Shown: positions 7,521-13,946 of the stretch, one piece after another
How positions within the stretch are numbered: position 1 is the first letter of the stretch
How the letters are laid out: each line of letters begins with the position of its first letter
From: an uncultured Lachnospiraceae bacterium
Lineage (GTDB): Bacteria > Bacillota_A > Clostridia > Lachnospirales > Lachnospiraceae
DNA: 15,565 nt
Direction: 5' to 3'
Assembly (NCBI GenBank): GCA_947177885.1
Contig: CAMWWF010000027.1
Coordinates: forward strand, 1-15,565
Notes under the pieces: model-generated
Told to the model about the DNA's origin: nothing
The model's input: only the letters and a program-made list of their open reading frames with translations
Database searches by the model: none
Program-made: the position numbers and the translations under genes

Positions 7521-10500
7521 ATGCCGAAAAATCCTAATGTAAAACGTGTCATGGTGATCGGTTCCGGGCCTATCGTCATCGGACAGGCTGCGGAGTTCGA
7601 CTATGCGGGTACACAGGCATGCCGCTCCCTGAAGGAGGAAGGTGTGGAGGTCATTCTGGTGAACTCGAATCCAGCCACCATCATGACAGATAAAGATATC
7701 GCGGATAAGGTATATATTGAACCTCTGACGGTAAAGGTCCTGGAGCAGATCATTGTAAAGGAAAAGCCGGACAGCCTTCTTCCCACCCTGGGCGGACAGG
7801 CGGGACTGAACCTGGGTATGGAGCTGGAAGAGTCCGGTTTTCTGGCCTCCCATGGGGTGACCCTTCTGGGAACCACGGCGGCTACCATCCGCAATGCGGA
7901 AGGACGGCAGGAGTTTAAGGATCTGATGGAGCGCATCGGGGAACCCTGTGCGGCTTCCAGGGTGGTGGAGAATGTGCAGGAGGGTATAGAATTCACCAAT
8001 TCCATCGGCTATCCGGTGGTGCTTCGTCCCGCATACACGCTGGGCGGTTCCGGCGGCGGTATTGCACATGATCAGGTGGAACTGGAGGAGATCCTGGAGA
8101 ACGGCCTGCGGCTGTCCCGTGTGGGACAGGTACTGGTGGAGCGCTGTATCGCGGGCTGGAAGGAAATCGAGTATGAAGTGATGCGTGACAGTGCGGGCAA
8201 CTGTATCACCGTATGTAATATGGAGAATATCGATCCCGTGGGGGTGCATACCGGCGACAGCATTGTGGTTGCGCCGTCCCAGACTCTGAGCGACAAAGAA
8301 TATCAGATGCTGAGAACTTCCGCTCTGAATATCATCAGTGAGCTGAAGATCACCGGTGGCTGTAATGTCCAGTTCGCACTGCATCCCACCAGCTTTGAGT
8401 ACTGTGTCATTGAGGTAAATCCCCGTGTGAGCCGCTCCTCAGCGCTGGCTTCCAAGGCCACAGGCTATCCCATTGCCAAGGTTGCGGCAAAGATCGCTCT
8501 GGGCTATACGCTGGATGAGATCAGGAACGCCATTACCCAAAAGACGTATGCTTCCTTTGAGCCTGCTCTGGATTACTGTGTGGTCAAGATTCCAAGACTG
8601 CCTTTTGACAAATTTATCACGGCGAAACGGACACTGACCACCCAGATGAAAGCCACCGGGGAGGTTATGAGCATCTGCGATAACTTTGAGGGAGCTTTGA
8701 TGAAAGCCATCCGTTCTCTGGAACAGCATGTGGACTGTCTCTTAAGCTATGATTTCAGTTCCCTGTCTGTGGAGGAACTGAAGGAGCGTCTGGCTGTGGT
8801 GGATGACCAGCGCATCTGGGTCATAGCGGAAGCTTTGCGCAGGGGGATCGATTACGATACCATCCACAATATTACCATGATCGATTGCTGGTTCATCGAT
8901 AAGATTGCCATTCTGGTAGAGATGGAGCAGGCACTGCGGAAAGGGCCTCTGACTGTGGAACTGCTGAAAGAGGCAAAGAGGATAGAGTTCCCAGACAATG
9001 TGATCGCCGGACTGACCGGTAAGACTCGGGCAGAGATCAGGAAGATGCGCTACGATAACGGCATCAGGGCGGTCTATAAGATGGTGGACACCTGCGCGGC
9101 TGAATTTGCGGCATCCACGCCCTATTACTATTCTGTGTATGGCGGGGAGTGTGAAGCTGGTGCGGAAAGAAATTCAGGTGCTCATACCGGAGGGGGGATC
9201 ACAAAAAAATGCTGCGATTCGTCATGCGGATCTATCCCCACGGAAGAATGCAAAAACAGCGTTCTACCCGGTCCTGCGGAAAGCGGGGAAGGGGAGAGCG
9301 CGGGTGTTGGAGCCCAGAGCCGTAAGAAGGTGCTGGTGCTTGGCTCCGGTCCCATCCGTATCGGACAGGGCATTGAGTTCGATTACTGTTCCGTGCATGC
9401 CACATGGGCTTTTTCCAAAGCGGGATACGAGACCATTATTATCAACAATAACCCGGAGACGGTAAGTACGGACTTTGACATAGCGGACAAGCTGTATTTC
9501 GAACCTCTGACACCGGAGGATGTGGAATCTGTTGTAAATATCGAACATCCTGACGGGGCGGTGGTACAGTTTGGCGGGCAGACAGCCATTAAGCTGACCG
9601 AGAGCCTGATGAAGATGGGAGTTCCCATTTTAGGTACAAAGGCGGAGGACGTGGATGCCGCGGAGGACAGAGAACTGTTCGACAGGATCCTGGAGGAGAC
9701 GAAAATCCCCAGAGCGGCGGGTGGAACGGTGTACACGGCGGAGGAGGCGAAAGCGGTGGCAAACCGCCTGGGGTATCCTGTGCTGGTACGTCCTTCCTAT
9801 GTGCTTGGCGGACAGGGTATGCAGATTGCCATCTCGGATGAGGAGATCGAGGAGTTCATGGAGATCATCAACCGGATTGCTCAGGATCATCCCATTTTGG
9901 TGGATAAGTATCTGCAGGGGAAGGAGATTGAGGTGGATGCGGTCTGTGATGGCACGGACATCCTGATCCCCGGTATCATGGAGCACCTTGAGAGAACGGG
10001 CGTTCACTCCGGGGACAGCATCTCTGTCTATCCGGCACCTACCATCGGCAGGCTGGTGAAAGATAAAATAGCCGAATACACCAGAAGACTGGCAAAGGCT
10101 CTTCATGTCAAAGGACTGATCAATATTCAGTTTATTGCCATCGGTGAGGATGTGTATGTGATCGAGGTGAATCCCCGGTCCTCCCGTACCGTGCCCTATA
10201 TCAGTAAGGTCACAGGAATTCCCATAGTGGATCTGGCGACGGAAGTGATCCTCGGCAGGACCATTCGGGAGCTGGGATATGAACCGGGACTGCAGCCGGA
10301 AGCCGCCTATTATGCCATTAAGATGCCCGTATTCTCCTTCGAGAAGATCCGAGGCGCGGAGGTCAGTCTGGGACCGGAGATGAAGTCCACCGGCGAGTGT
10401 CTCGGTATTGCGAAGGATTACACCGAGGCATTGTACAAGGCCTTTCTGGGGGCAGGGGTCAATCTGCCGAAATATAAGAATATGATCATCACGGTAAAGG

Positions 10501-10862
10501 ATGCCGATAAGGGGGAGGCGATCGAGATCGGACGCCGCTTTGAGAAGCTGGGGTATACGATCTACGCTACCAGAAGTACGGCGGCCGCCTTGAATGAAGC
10601 GGGTGTGAAGGCGAGAAAGGTGAACAAGATTTCACAGGAGTCTCCCACGGTCATGGACCTGATCCTGGGACACCGTATCGATCTTGTGATCGATACTCCC
10701 ACACAGGGGCGCGACAAGAGCCGTGACGGTTTCCTGATCCGCCGTACCTCCATTGAGACGGGTATCAACTGTATCACTGCAATGGATACGGCGAGAGCGC
10801 TGGTCACCAGCCTGGAAAATGCAAGCAATGAGCTGACTCTGGTGGATATCGCACAATTGTAG
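7521..10862 (+). CDS. carB: Carbamoyl-phosphate synthase large subunit, with an extended mid-protein linker
   Basis: This subunit makes carbamoyl phosphate from bicarbonate, CarA-supplied ammonia and two ATP. At 1113 residues it is some 40 longer than the usual size of about 1070. It has two homologous synthetase halves. The first starts VMVIGSGPIVIGQAAEFDYAG and holds the ATP-grasp stretch RPAYTLGGSGGG and IEVNPRVSRSSALASKATGYP. The second starts VLVLGSGPIRIGQGIEFDYCS at 604 and repeats RPSYVLGGQGM and IEVNPRSSRTVPYISKVTG. The C-terminal MGS-like regulatory domain (about 970-1113) contains GYTIYATRSTAAAL. The extra length is a Gly/Ser/Glu/Cys-rich linker (543-600) between the halves. The ATG at 7521 has AAAGGAGAG before it; longer readings would overlap carA. 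No terminator is visible before thiN, so co-transcription is possible. Confidence 0.97.
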   Translation: MPKNPNVKRVMVIGSGPIVIGQAAEFDYAGTQACRSLKEEGVEVILVNSNPATIMTDKDIADKVYIEPLTVKVLEQIIVKEKPDSLLPTLGGQAGLNLGMELEESGFLASHGVTLLGTTAATIRNAEGRQEFKDLMERIGEPCAASRVVENVQEGIEFTNSIGYPVVLRPAYTLGGSGGGIAHDQVELEEILENGLRLSRVGQVLVERCIAGWKEIEYEVMRDSAGNCITVCNMENIDPVGVHTGDSIVVAPSQTLSDKEYQMLRTSALNIISELKITGGCNVQFALHPTSFEYCVIEVNPRVSRSSALASKATGYPIAKVAAKIALGYTLDEIRNAITQKTYASFEPALDYCVVKIPRLPFDKFITAKRTLTTQMKATGEVMSICDNFEGALMKAIRSLEQHVDCLLSYDFSSLSVEELKERLAVVDDQRIWVIAEALRRGIDYDTIHNITMIDCWFIDKIAILVEMEQALRKGPLTVELLKEAKRIEFPDNVIAGLTGKTRAEIRKMRYDNGIRAVYKMVDTCAAEFAASTPYYYSVYGGECEAGAERNSGAHTGGGITKKCCDSSCGSIPTEECKNSVLPGPAESGEGESAGVGAQSRKKVLVLGSGPIRIGQGIEFDYCSVHATWAFSKAGYETIIINNNPETVSTDFDIADKLYFEPLTPEDVESVVNIEHPDGAVVQFGGQTAIKLTESLMKMGVPILGTKAEDVDAAEDRELFDRILEETKIPRAAGGTVYTAEEAKAVANRLGYPVLVRPSYVLGGQGMQIAISDEEIEEFMEIINRIAQDHPILVDKYLQGKEIEVDAVCDGTDILIPGIMEHLERTGVHSGDSISVYPAPTIGRLVKDKIAEYTRRLAKALHVKGLINIQFIAIGEDVYVIEVNPRSSRTVPYISKVTGIPIVDLATEVILGRTIRELGYEPGLQPEAAYYAIKMPVFSFEKIRGAEVSLGPEMKSTGECLGIAKDYTEALYKAFLGAGVNLPKYKNMIITVKDADKGEAIEIGRRFEKLGYTIYATRSTAAALNEAGVKARKVNKISQESPTVMDLILGHRIDLVIDTPTQGRDKSRDGFLIRRTSIETGINCITAMDTARALVTSLENASNELTLVDIAQL
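9147..9320 (+). other. Low-complexity, cysteine-containing insertion between the CarB halves
   Basis: Residues 543-600 of CarB link STPYYYSVYGG to the second half (KKVLVLGSGPIRIGQ). In relatives this junction is usually only about 10-20 residues. Here it carries five cysteines (544, 564, 565, 569, 577) and ends in a Gly/Glu/Ser run. An A7 tract lies inside the stretch at about 9203-9209, yet the frame stays open on both sides and both halves look intact. I see no transposon ends or target duplication. It looks like an expanded disordered linker; metal binding by the cysteines is speculation. Confidence 0.8.
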
Positions 10863-11014
10863 ATCTTCCGGGGATGAAGGCTGGTTTCGGACTTCATGAC
10901 TGTTCAAGTTCCGGAAAGGCTGCCGGCCCGATACAGCGCGCCATAAGGCGCTTGGGAGATACCGGGAGGTATGCGACCGGAATGGGAAAAGGCAGAGTGC
11001 GGATATGGAAAATG

Positions 11015-11022
11015 AGGAGGTG
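11015..11022 (+). promoter_or_regulatory. Ribosome binding site that sets the thiN start
   Basis: AGGAGGTG is a near-perfect anti-16S match whose GGAGG core ends 5 bases before the ATG at 11026. The in-frame ATG at 11005 has no comparable site. Confidence 0.7.
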
Positions 11023-11025
11023 GAA

Positions 11026-11142
11026 ATGGGCGTGGAGAAGAGAGACACAGATCATGGAAAGACAGACGGCAATGGGAATACGGATGACAGGACTACAGCC
11101 GGTGATAATGCAGAATGCGGTGAGGCAGGGAGCGGCGGAAAA
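11026..11142 (+). other. Hydrophilic N-terminal extension of ThiN
   Basis: This encodes an Asp/Gly/Asn/Thr/Lys-rich stretch including TDGNGNTDDRTTAGDNAE and GEAGSGG before the conserved KCIVIGAGDL. There is no hydrophobic segment, so it is neither a signal peptide nor an anchor. It resembles in composition the tracts at 4699-4793, 7449-7520 and 9147-9320. Confidence 0.65.
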
Positions 11143-11784
11143 TGCATTGTGATCGGCGCCGGGGACCTGACGGTGGGAGAGCTCGAAGCGGAGGAAGAAG
11201 ACTTTATCATTGCGGTAGATGGCGGATTGAGTTACTGTGGGATATTGGGCGTGGAGCCGGATATCATCATAGGAGATTTTGATTCTTTGAGCGAGCAGGA
11301 GGCGGAGGCGGTCAGGATATTGGAGACTCAGATACCGGAGCGCATTATCCGGTTTCCCAGAGAAAAGGACGACACGGATATGCTGGCCGCTTTAAAGGAA
11401 GGGCTTTCCAGAGGATACAGGGATTTCAGGATCTATGGCGCTACAGGAGGCAGGCCGGATCATACTTTTGCCAATATTCAGTGTCTTTTGTATTTAAAGC
11501 ACCATGGAGCCGTGGGATATCTGGCGGACGGCACGGGTATGATATTTGTCATTGTGAATGAGGCAGTGCGTTTTCAGCGGAGTATGGCGGGGATATTGTC
11601 CCTGTTTTCTCTGGAGAAAGAGACAAGAGGCGTAACGATCCGCAATATGAAATATACGCTGGAGGATGCTGTTGTCACAAACGATTTCCCCATCGGGATC
11701 AGCAATGAGTTTACCGGGGAGGAAGCGGAGATTGTTGTTGAGGATGGGGCACTGGTCTGTATGATCTCCTATGGGGATGTTTAA
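11026..11784 (+). CDS. thiN: Thiamine pyrophosphokinase
   Basis: This enzyme transfers pyrophosphate from ATP to thiamine, giving thiamine diphosphate, in the cytoplasm. The family hallmarks are all present in order: AVDGGLSYC, IIIGDFDSLSEQE, FPREKDDTDMLAAL and YGATGGRPDHTFANIQCLL. A C-terminal beta-rich domain follows with GVTIRNMKYTLEDA and PIGISNEF. The catalytic body starts only at KCIVIGAGDL. About 38 hydrophilic residues precede it (rich in Asp, Gly, Asn and Thr), giving 252 residues where about 210 is usual. The start at 11026 is supported by a strong ribosome site, and no good internal start exists nearer the body, so the extension seems real. It follows carB by 163 bp without a terminator. 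No TPP riboswitch is visible upstream, which fits a salvage enzyme that is not controlled by its product. Confidence 0.93.
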   Translation: MGVEKRDTDHGKTDGNGNTDDRTTAGDNAECGEAGSGGKCIVIGAGDLTVGELEAEEEDFIIAVDGGLSYCGILGVEPDIIIGDFDSLSEQEAEAVRILETQIPERIIRFPREKDDTDMLAALKEGLSRGYRDFRIYGATGGRPDHTFANIQCLLYLKHHGAVGYLADGTGMIFVIVNEAVRFQRSMAGILSLFSLEKETRGVTIRNMKYTLEDAVVTNDFPIGISNEFTGEEAEIVVEDGALVCMISYGDV

Positions 11785-11890
11785 GCGGGGAAAGATGCTT
11801 CAAACATGCTGTAGTACTCCAAAGTCCAATTTCTGATCAGATAGAGCTCCAGTCCTTTGCGGTCTGTTTCCGCAGGATACGATACTTTTG

Positions 11891-11919
11891 AAAAATGCCG
11901 CTGATCTTCTCAGCGGCAT
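11891..11919 (-). terminator. Intrinsic terminator of azlCD
   Basis: ATGCCGCTGA (11895-11904) pairs over 10 bp with TCAGCGGCAT (11910-11919) across a 5-base loop. Read leftward it ends in a T5 run (11891-11895, whose first T is the last paired base), so it serves azlCD. The azlD stop codon (11910-11912) lies inside the stem. On the plus strand the following bases are A-rich, so it is a poor terminator for thiN. Confidence 0.85.
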
Positions 11920-12221
11920 AAAAATAATTCCAGAACAAAGACCACCGCACAGCAGGAAACGGACACGGGGAACAGACCGGCGCCGCACCATGCGGCAACG
12001 ATCCCTATGATCAGTGCGGCCGCGCCGGCAACGGGAGACTGCGTCGCGTCGAGAATGGCGGGAAAGGTCATCACTGCCAGGGTGACATAGGGCACATAAT
12101 ATAGGAAAGAACGGAGAAAACGGTTCCTGATCTGCCTGCGGATCAGGGTCAGGGGCAGCACACGGATAGCGTAGGTGATGACCGCCATAATTCCAATGTA
12201 AATAGAAATATCATGTGTCAT
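11910..12221 (-). CDS. azlD: AzlD-type small membrane subunit of branched-chain amino acid exporter
   Basis: This 103-residue membrane protein has three to four hydrophobic segments: about 5-23, 39-56, 64-82 and 84-101. It keeps the AzlD features of an early TYAIRVLPLTLIRR stretch, a FLYYVPYVTLAVMTFPAIL segment and a glycine-rich GAAALIIGIVAAWCGAG segment. It works with AzlC in the cytoplasmic membrane to export branched-chain amino acids and analogues; the substrate here is inferred from the family. Its ATG overlaps the azlC stop by 4 bases (ATGA), the classic sign of translational coupling. Its own stop lies inside the operon terminator. Length and content look complete. Confidence 0.9.
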   Translation of the reverse strand: MTHDISIYIGIMAVITYAIRVLPLTLIRRQIRNRFLRSFLYYVPYVTLAVMTFPAILDATQSPVAGAAALIIGIVAAWCGAGLFPVSVSCCAVVFVLELFLCR

Positions 12222-12928
12222 GCTGTCGCCTCCTCTTCCTCCCTGATCGGGAATAATGCGGCGGCAGCGGCTGAGATAACTATGGTCAGAATGATGGTTC
12301 TCGTGCCTCCGGAAAGCAGCGAGATATAGGGAAGGTTGGCGGCGGCGAAGCTTGCGAGGAAGCTGATCAGCACAAATGCGGCTACCACGCGGTTTTTTCT
12401 GGCGGGAGGTATGATCACAGCGAGGAACATACCGAATAAAGCCACGCTGAGGGCGCTGACAACTCTTAAAGGAAGCAGATTGCCTGCGATCACACCAAGA
12501 GCGGTACCGCCTGCCCAGCAGGGAGCGGCGATCACGATCGCGCCATATGTATAGTAAGGATTTAAAATCCCCGGCCTGGCAATGGTAATCCCGAAAATTT
12601 CGTCTGTTACATCATATCCCACCAACAGACGATGTCTCAAAGGGGTATCCGGGGCGAATTTCTGACTCAAAGCACAGCTCATTAACAGATAGCGCGCGTT
12701 TGCGATCAGCGTCATCAATATCATTTCCAGATAAGAGGCATTGGCTGCAATGACAGTAAAACCGGCATATTCACCTGCGGAAGCATTGTTCAGCAGACTG
12801 GCAATGAAGCCCTGGAATGCAGTGAGCCCTGCGCTCTTTGCAGCCACACCCAGAGAAAAGGATACGGCAAGGTATCCCAGTCCGATGGGAATGCCATCCC
12901 GCATTCCCTCTTTAAATTCTTTTTTCAT
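12218..12928 (-). CDS. azlC: AzlC-family branched-chain amino acid exporter, large subunit
   Basis: This 236-residue multi-span membrane protein is of normal family length. The AzlC signature at the N-terminus is clear: DGIPIGLGYLAVSFSLGVAAK, then LLNNASAGEYAGF and a NARYLLMSCALSQKF segment, followed by GYDVTDEIFGI. The second half is a run of hydrophobic helices ending in a charged REEEEA tail. With AzlD it should form an exporter for branched-chain amino acids, possibly also fluorinated analogues; the substrate is a family inference. The ribosome site AAGGTGG lies about 10 bases before the ATG at 12928. No Lrp-type regulator gene, often found beside azlCD, is present. The promoter is uncertain: a leftward TATAAT at 13008-13013 lacks a good -35 box. 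Confidence 0.93.
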   Translation of the reverse strand: MKKEFKEGMRDGIPIGLGYLAVSFSLGVAAKSAGLTAFQGFIASLLNNASAGEYAGFTVIAANASYLEMILMTLIANARYLLMSCALSQKFAPDTPLRHRLLVGYDVTDEIFGITIARPGILNPYYTYGAIVIAAPCWAGGTALGVIAGNLLPLRVVSALSVALFGMFLAVIIPPARKNRVVAAFVLISFLASFAAANLPYISLLSGGTRTIILTIVISAAAAALFPIREEEEATA

Positions 12929-13008
12929 TTGAGTATTTCCACCTTGTATTCAGTATCAAAGGGTATATAAAAATTGCCCGAAAAGTAACAGTGAATGGAG
13001 CGTTAGAA

Positions 13009-13296
13009 TTATAGAAACTGGTTCTGTGCCCGTCGCATAAGGAATTTTACGGAGTATCCCTTTTCATCGCAGATATTTCGCACCACTTCTTCTGCGATAT
13101 CTTTTACATTGTCATTGACGCAGATGATACAGGTATTCTTTTTTCGGTTAAAAAGAGAAGGCTTCTGCCAACGTATATAATAAGAAATGCGGTCTTTTAA
13201 CAGCTCTCTCTCAATGAGCTGCTTACATTCCAGGTCTGTGATCTCGCATAATTCGATTTCGTTGTTGACTTTTACTGTAGTATATACCGGTTGCAT
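13009..13296 (-). CDS. Small protein of unknown function (95 residues)
   Basis: I do not recognise this protein. It is a soluble-looking, mixed-charge protein beginning MQPVYTTVKVNNEIELCEI. Its middle holds YYIRWQKPSLFNRKKNTCIICV and its C-terminal half is helical (KDIAEEVVRNICDEKGYSVKFLMRRA). It has three cysteines in the mature part but no CxxC pair, so it is not an obvious zinc ribbon. There is no signal peptide or membrane span. The frame is open further upstream to 13350, but the ATG at 13296 is preferred: GAGGTG lies 6 bases before it, and the likely promoter (-10 at 13321-13326) lies inside the longer version. It sits upstream of azlC on the same strand and diverges from the small coiled-coil gene at 13539. 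Confidence 0.75.
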   Translation of the reverse strand: MQPVYTTVKVNNEIELCEITDLECKQLIERELLKDRISYYIRWQKPSLFNRKKNTCIICVNDNVKDIAEEVVRNICDEKGYSVKFLMRRAQNQFL

Positions 13297-13320
13297 TAAT
13301 ATCACCTCATTCCTAAATGT

Positions 13321-13350
13321 ATTATAACATATCTGAGGCACTGTATGCAA
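13321..13350 (-). promoter_or_regulatory. Leftward promoter of the 95-residue gene
   Basis: Read leftward, TTGCAT (13345-13350), an 18 bp spacer and an extended -10 TGT-TATAAT (13321-13329). The predicted start is near 13314, leaving an 18-base leader holding GAGGTG. It supports the ATG at 13296. Confidence 0.7.
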
Positions 13351-13370
13351 TCCAATAGTTGACAGATACG

Positions 13371-13433
13371 AACAGTAACTTTGTTTTACGGTAACAGTTC
13401 CGTGACCTGGCGGAACTGTTGCGTTTTACGGTA
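13371..13433. promoter_or_regulatory. Operator-like inverted repeat with nested direct repeats
   Basis: AACAGTTCCG (13393-13402) and CGGAACTGTT (13411-13420) form a perfect 10 bp inverted repeat with 8 bases between. The 11-mer GTTTTACGGTA occurs at 13383-13393 and again exactly 40 bp on, at 13423-13433. The hexamer AACAGT also occurs at 13371 and 13393 and inverted at 13415, each 22 bp apart, close to two helical turns. No transcript seems to need a terminator here, so a regulator site is more likely. The centre (13406) is about 90 bp from each predicted divergent start. Confidence 0.6.
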
Positions 13434-13460
13434 CGGTTTGCGCTGTGGTTCAGTAATTGC

Positions 13461-13489
13461 TTTACTTACCTTCTTTTTTGAGTTATACT
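13461..13489 (+). promoter_or_regulatory. Rightward promoter of the coiled-coil gene
   Basis: TTTACT (13461-13466), a 17 bp spacer, then TATACT (13484-13489). The predicted start is near 13496, giving a leader of about 43 bases that contains a short GCCGC-AGGA-GCGGC hairpin (13503-13516) and the ribosome site GGGAGGATGAGG. Confidence 0.6.
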
Positions 13490-13538
13490 GAAAAAAGCAA
13501 ATGCCGCAGGAGCGGCGGAATGGGAGGATGAGGATACT

Positions 13539-13817
13539 ATGGACTTGTTTGAAAAGATCGGAGATACCATTTCCACGAAGGGAAAAGAAGCGGCAGATAA
13601 GGCAAAGGAGATCGCTGAGATAGCGAATCTGAGAAGTCAGATCGCCACCTGTGAAGAGGTCATCAAAAAGAATTATCTGGAAATCGGCAAGCTGTATTAT
13701 GAGCTGTACGGTGATATGTCAGAGGAAACTTTTATTAAGCAGTGTAACGCTGTCAGAAATGCCAGACATGGAGTGGAGGAGCTGCAGCAGAAGATCAACG
13801 ACATCAAGGGCATATGA
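13539..13817 (+). CDS. Small helical/coiled-coil protein of unknown function
   Basis: This 92-residue protein is almost wholly helical and highly charged. It opens MDLFEKIGDTISTKGKEAADKAKE, continues with the heptad-like IAEIANLRSQIATCEEVIKKNYLEIGKLYYE, and closes with a second helix AVRNARHGVEELQQKINDIKGI. The pattern resembles the N-terminal part of clostridial zinc-ribbon proteins (MSFFDKLG...), but the C-terminal CxxC ribbon is absent and only two cysteines remain. It has no signal peptide or membrane span. The ATG at 13539 has GAGG 5 bases upstream and a plausible promoter. It is transcribed alone and ends directly at terminators, so it is a single-gene unit. The function is unknown; helical bundling or oligomer formation is inferred from the heptads. 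Confidence 0.85.
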   Translation: MDLFEKIGDTISTKGKEAADKAKEIAEIANLRSQIATCEEVIKKNYLEIGKLYYELYGDMSEETFIKQCNAVRNARHGVEELQQKINDIKGI

Positions 13818-13833
13818 TCTTCAGATCATTTTT
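13815..13833 (+). terminator. Short hairpin and T5 run at the stop codon
   Basis: TGATC-TTCA-GATCA followed by TTTTT begins at the stop codon of the coiled-coil gene. The stem is only 5 bp and AT-rich, so it is weak; the larger hairpin at 13847 backs it up. Confidence 0.4.
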
Positions 13834-13846
13834 CCCGGCAAAGACA

Positions 13847-13912
13847 AAAAGAGAGAATCCTGTGGAATTTCAAGATTTTGATAAATCCTGAATCCATGGG
13901 ATTCTCTCTTTT
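13847..13912. terminator. Bidirectional terminator with 14 bp stem and long loop
   Basis: AAAAGAGAGAATCC (13847-13860) pairs perfectly with GGATTCTCTCTTTT (13899-13912). Its loop of 38 bases repeats AATCCTG (13856-13862, 13885-13891). Rightward it ends in TTTT; leftward it ends in TTTTTG. It therefore serves both converging genes, the coiled-coil gene and the penicillin-binding protein. Confidence 0.85.
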
Positions 13913-13946
13913 CAGGTATCAGAGGTCAGGACCGGTATATCATCCG

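Noticed and set aside
9147..9320. Insertion sequence or intein in carB
   Set aside because: There are no terminal inverted repeats, no target duplication and no splicing or endonuclease motifs, and the stretch is too short.
10863..11025. TPP riboswitch before thiN, or a terminator after carB
   Set aside because: I could not find the conserved THI-element stretches. The only hairpin (GCGCC-ATAA-GGCGC) has a 5 bp stem and no T-run.
13297..13350. Longer version of the leftward 95-residue gene
   Set aside because: The extra codons contain the likely promoter (-10 at 13321-13326), and only the ATG at 13296 has a ribosome site.
13359..13364. Perfect TTGACA box on the plus strand
   Set aside because: No acceptable -10 lies 15-19 bp downstream, so I do not call a promoter.
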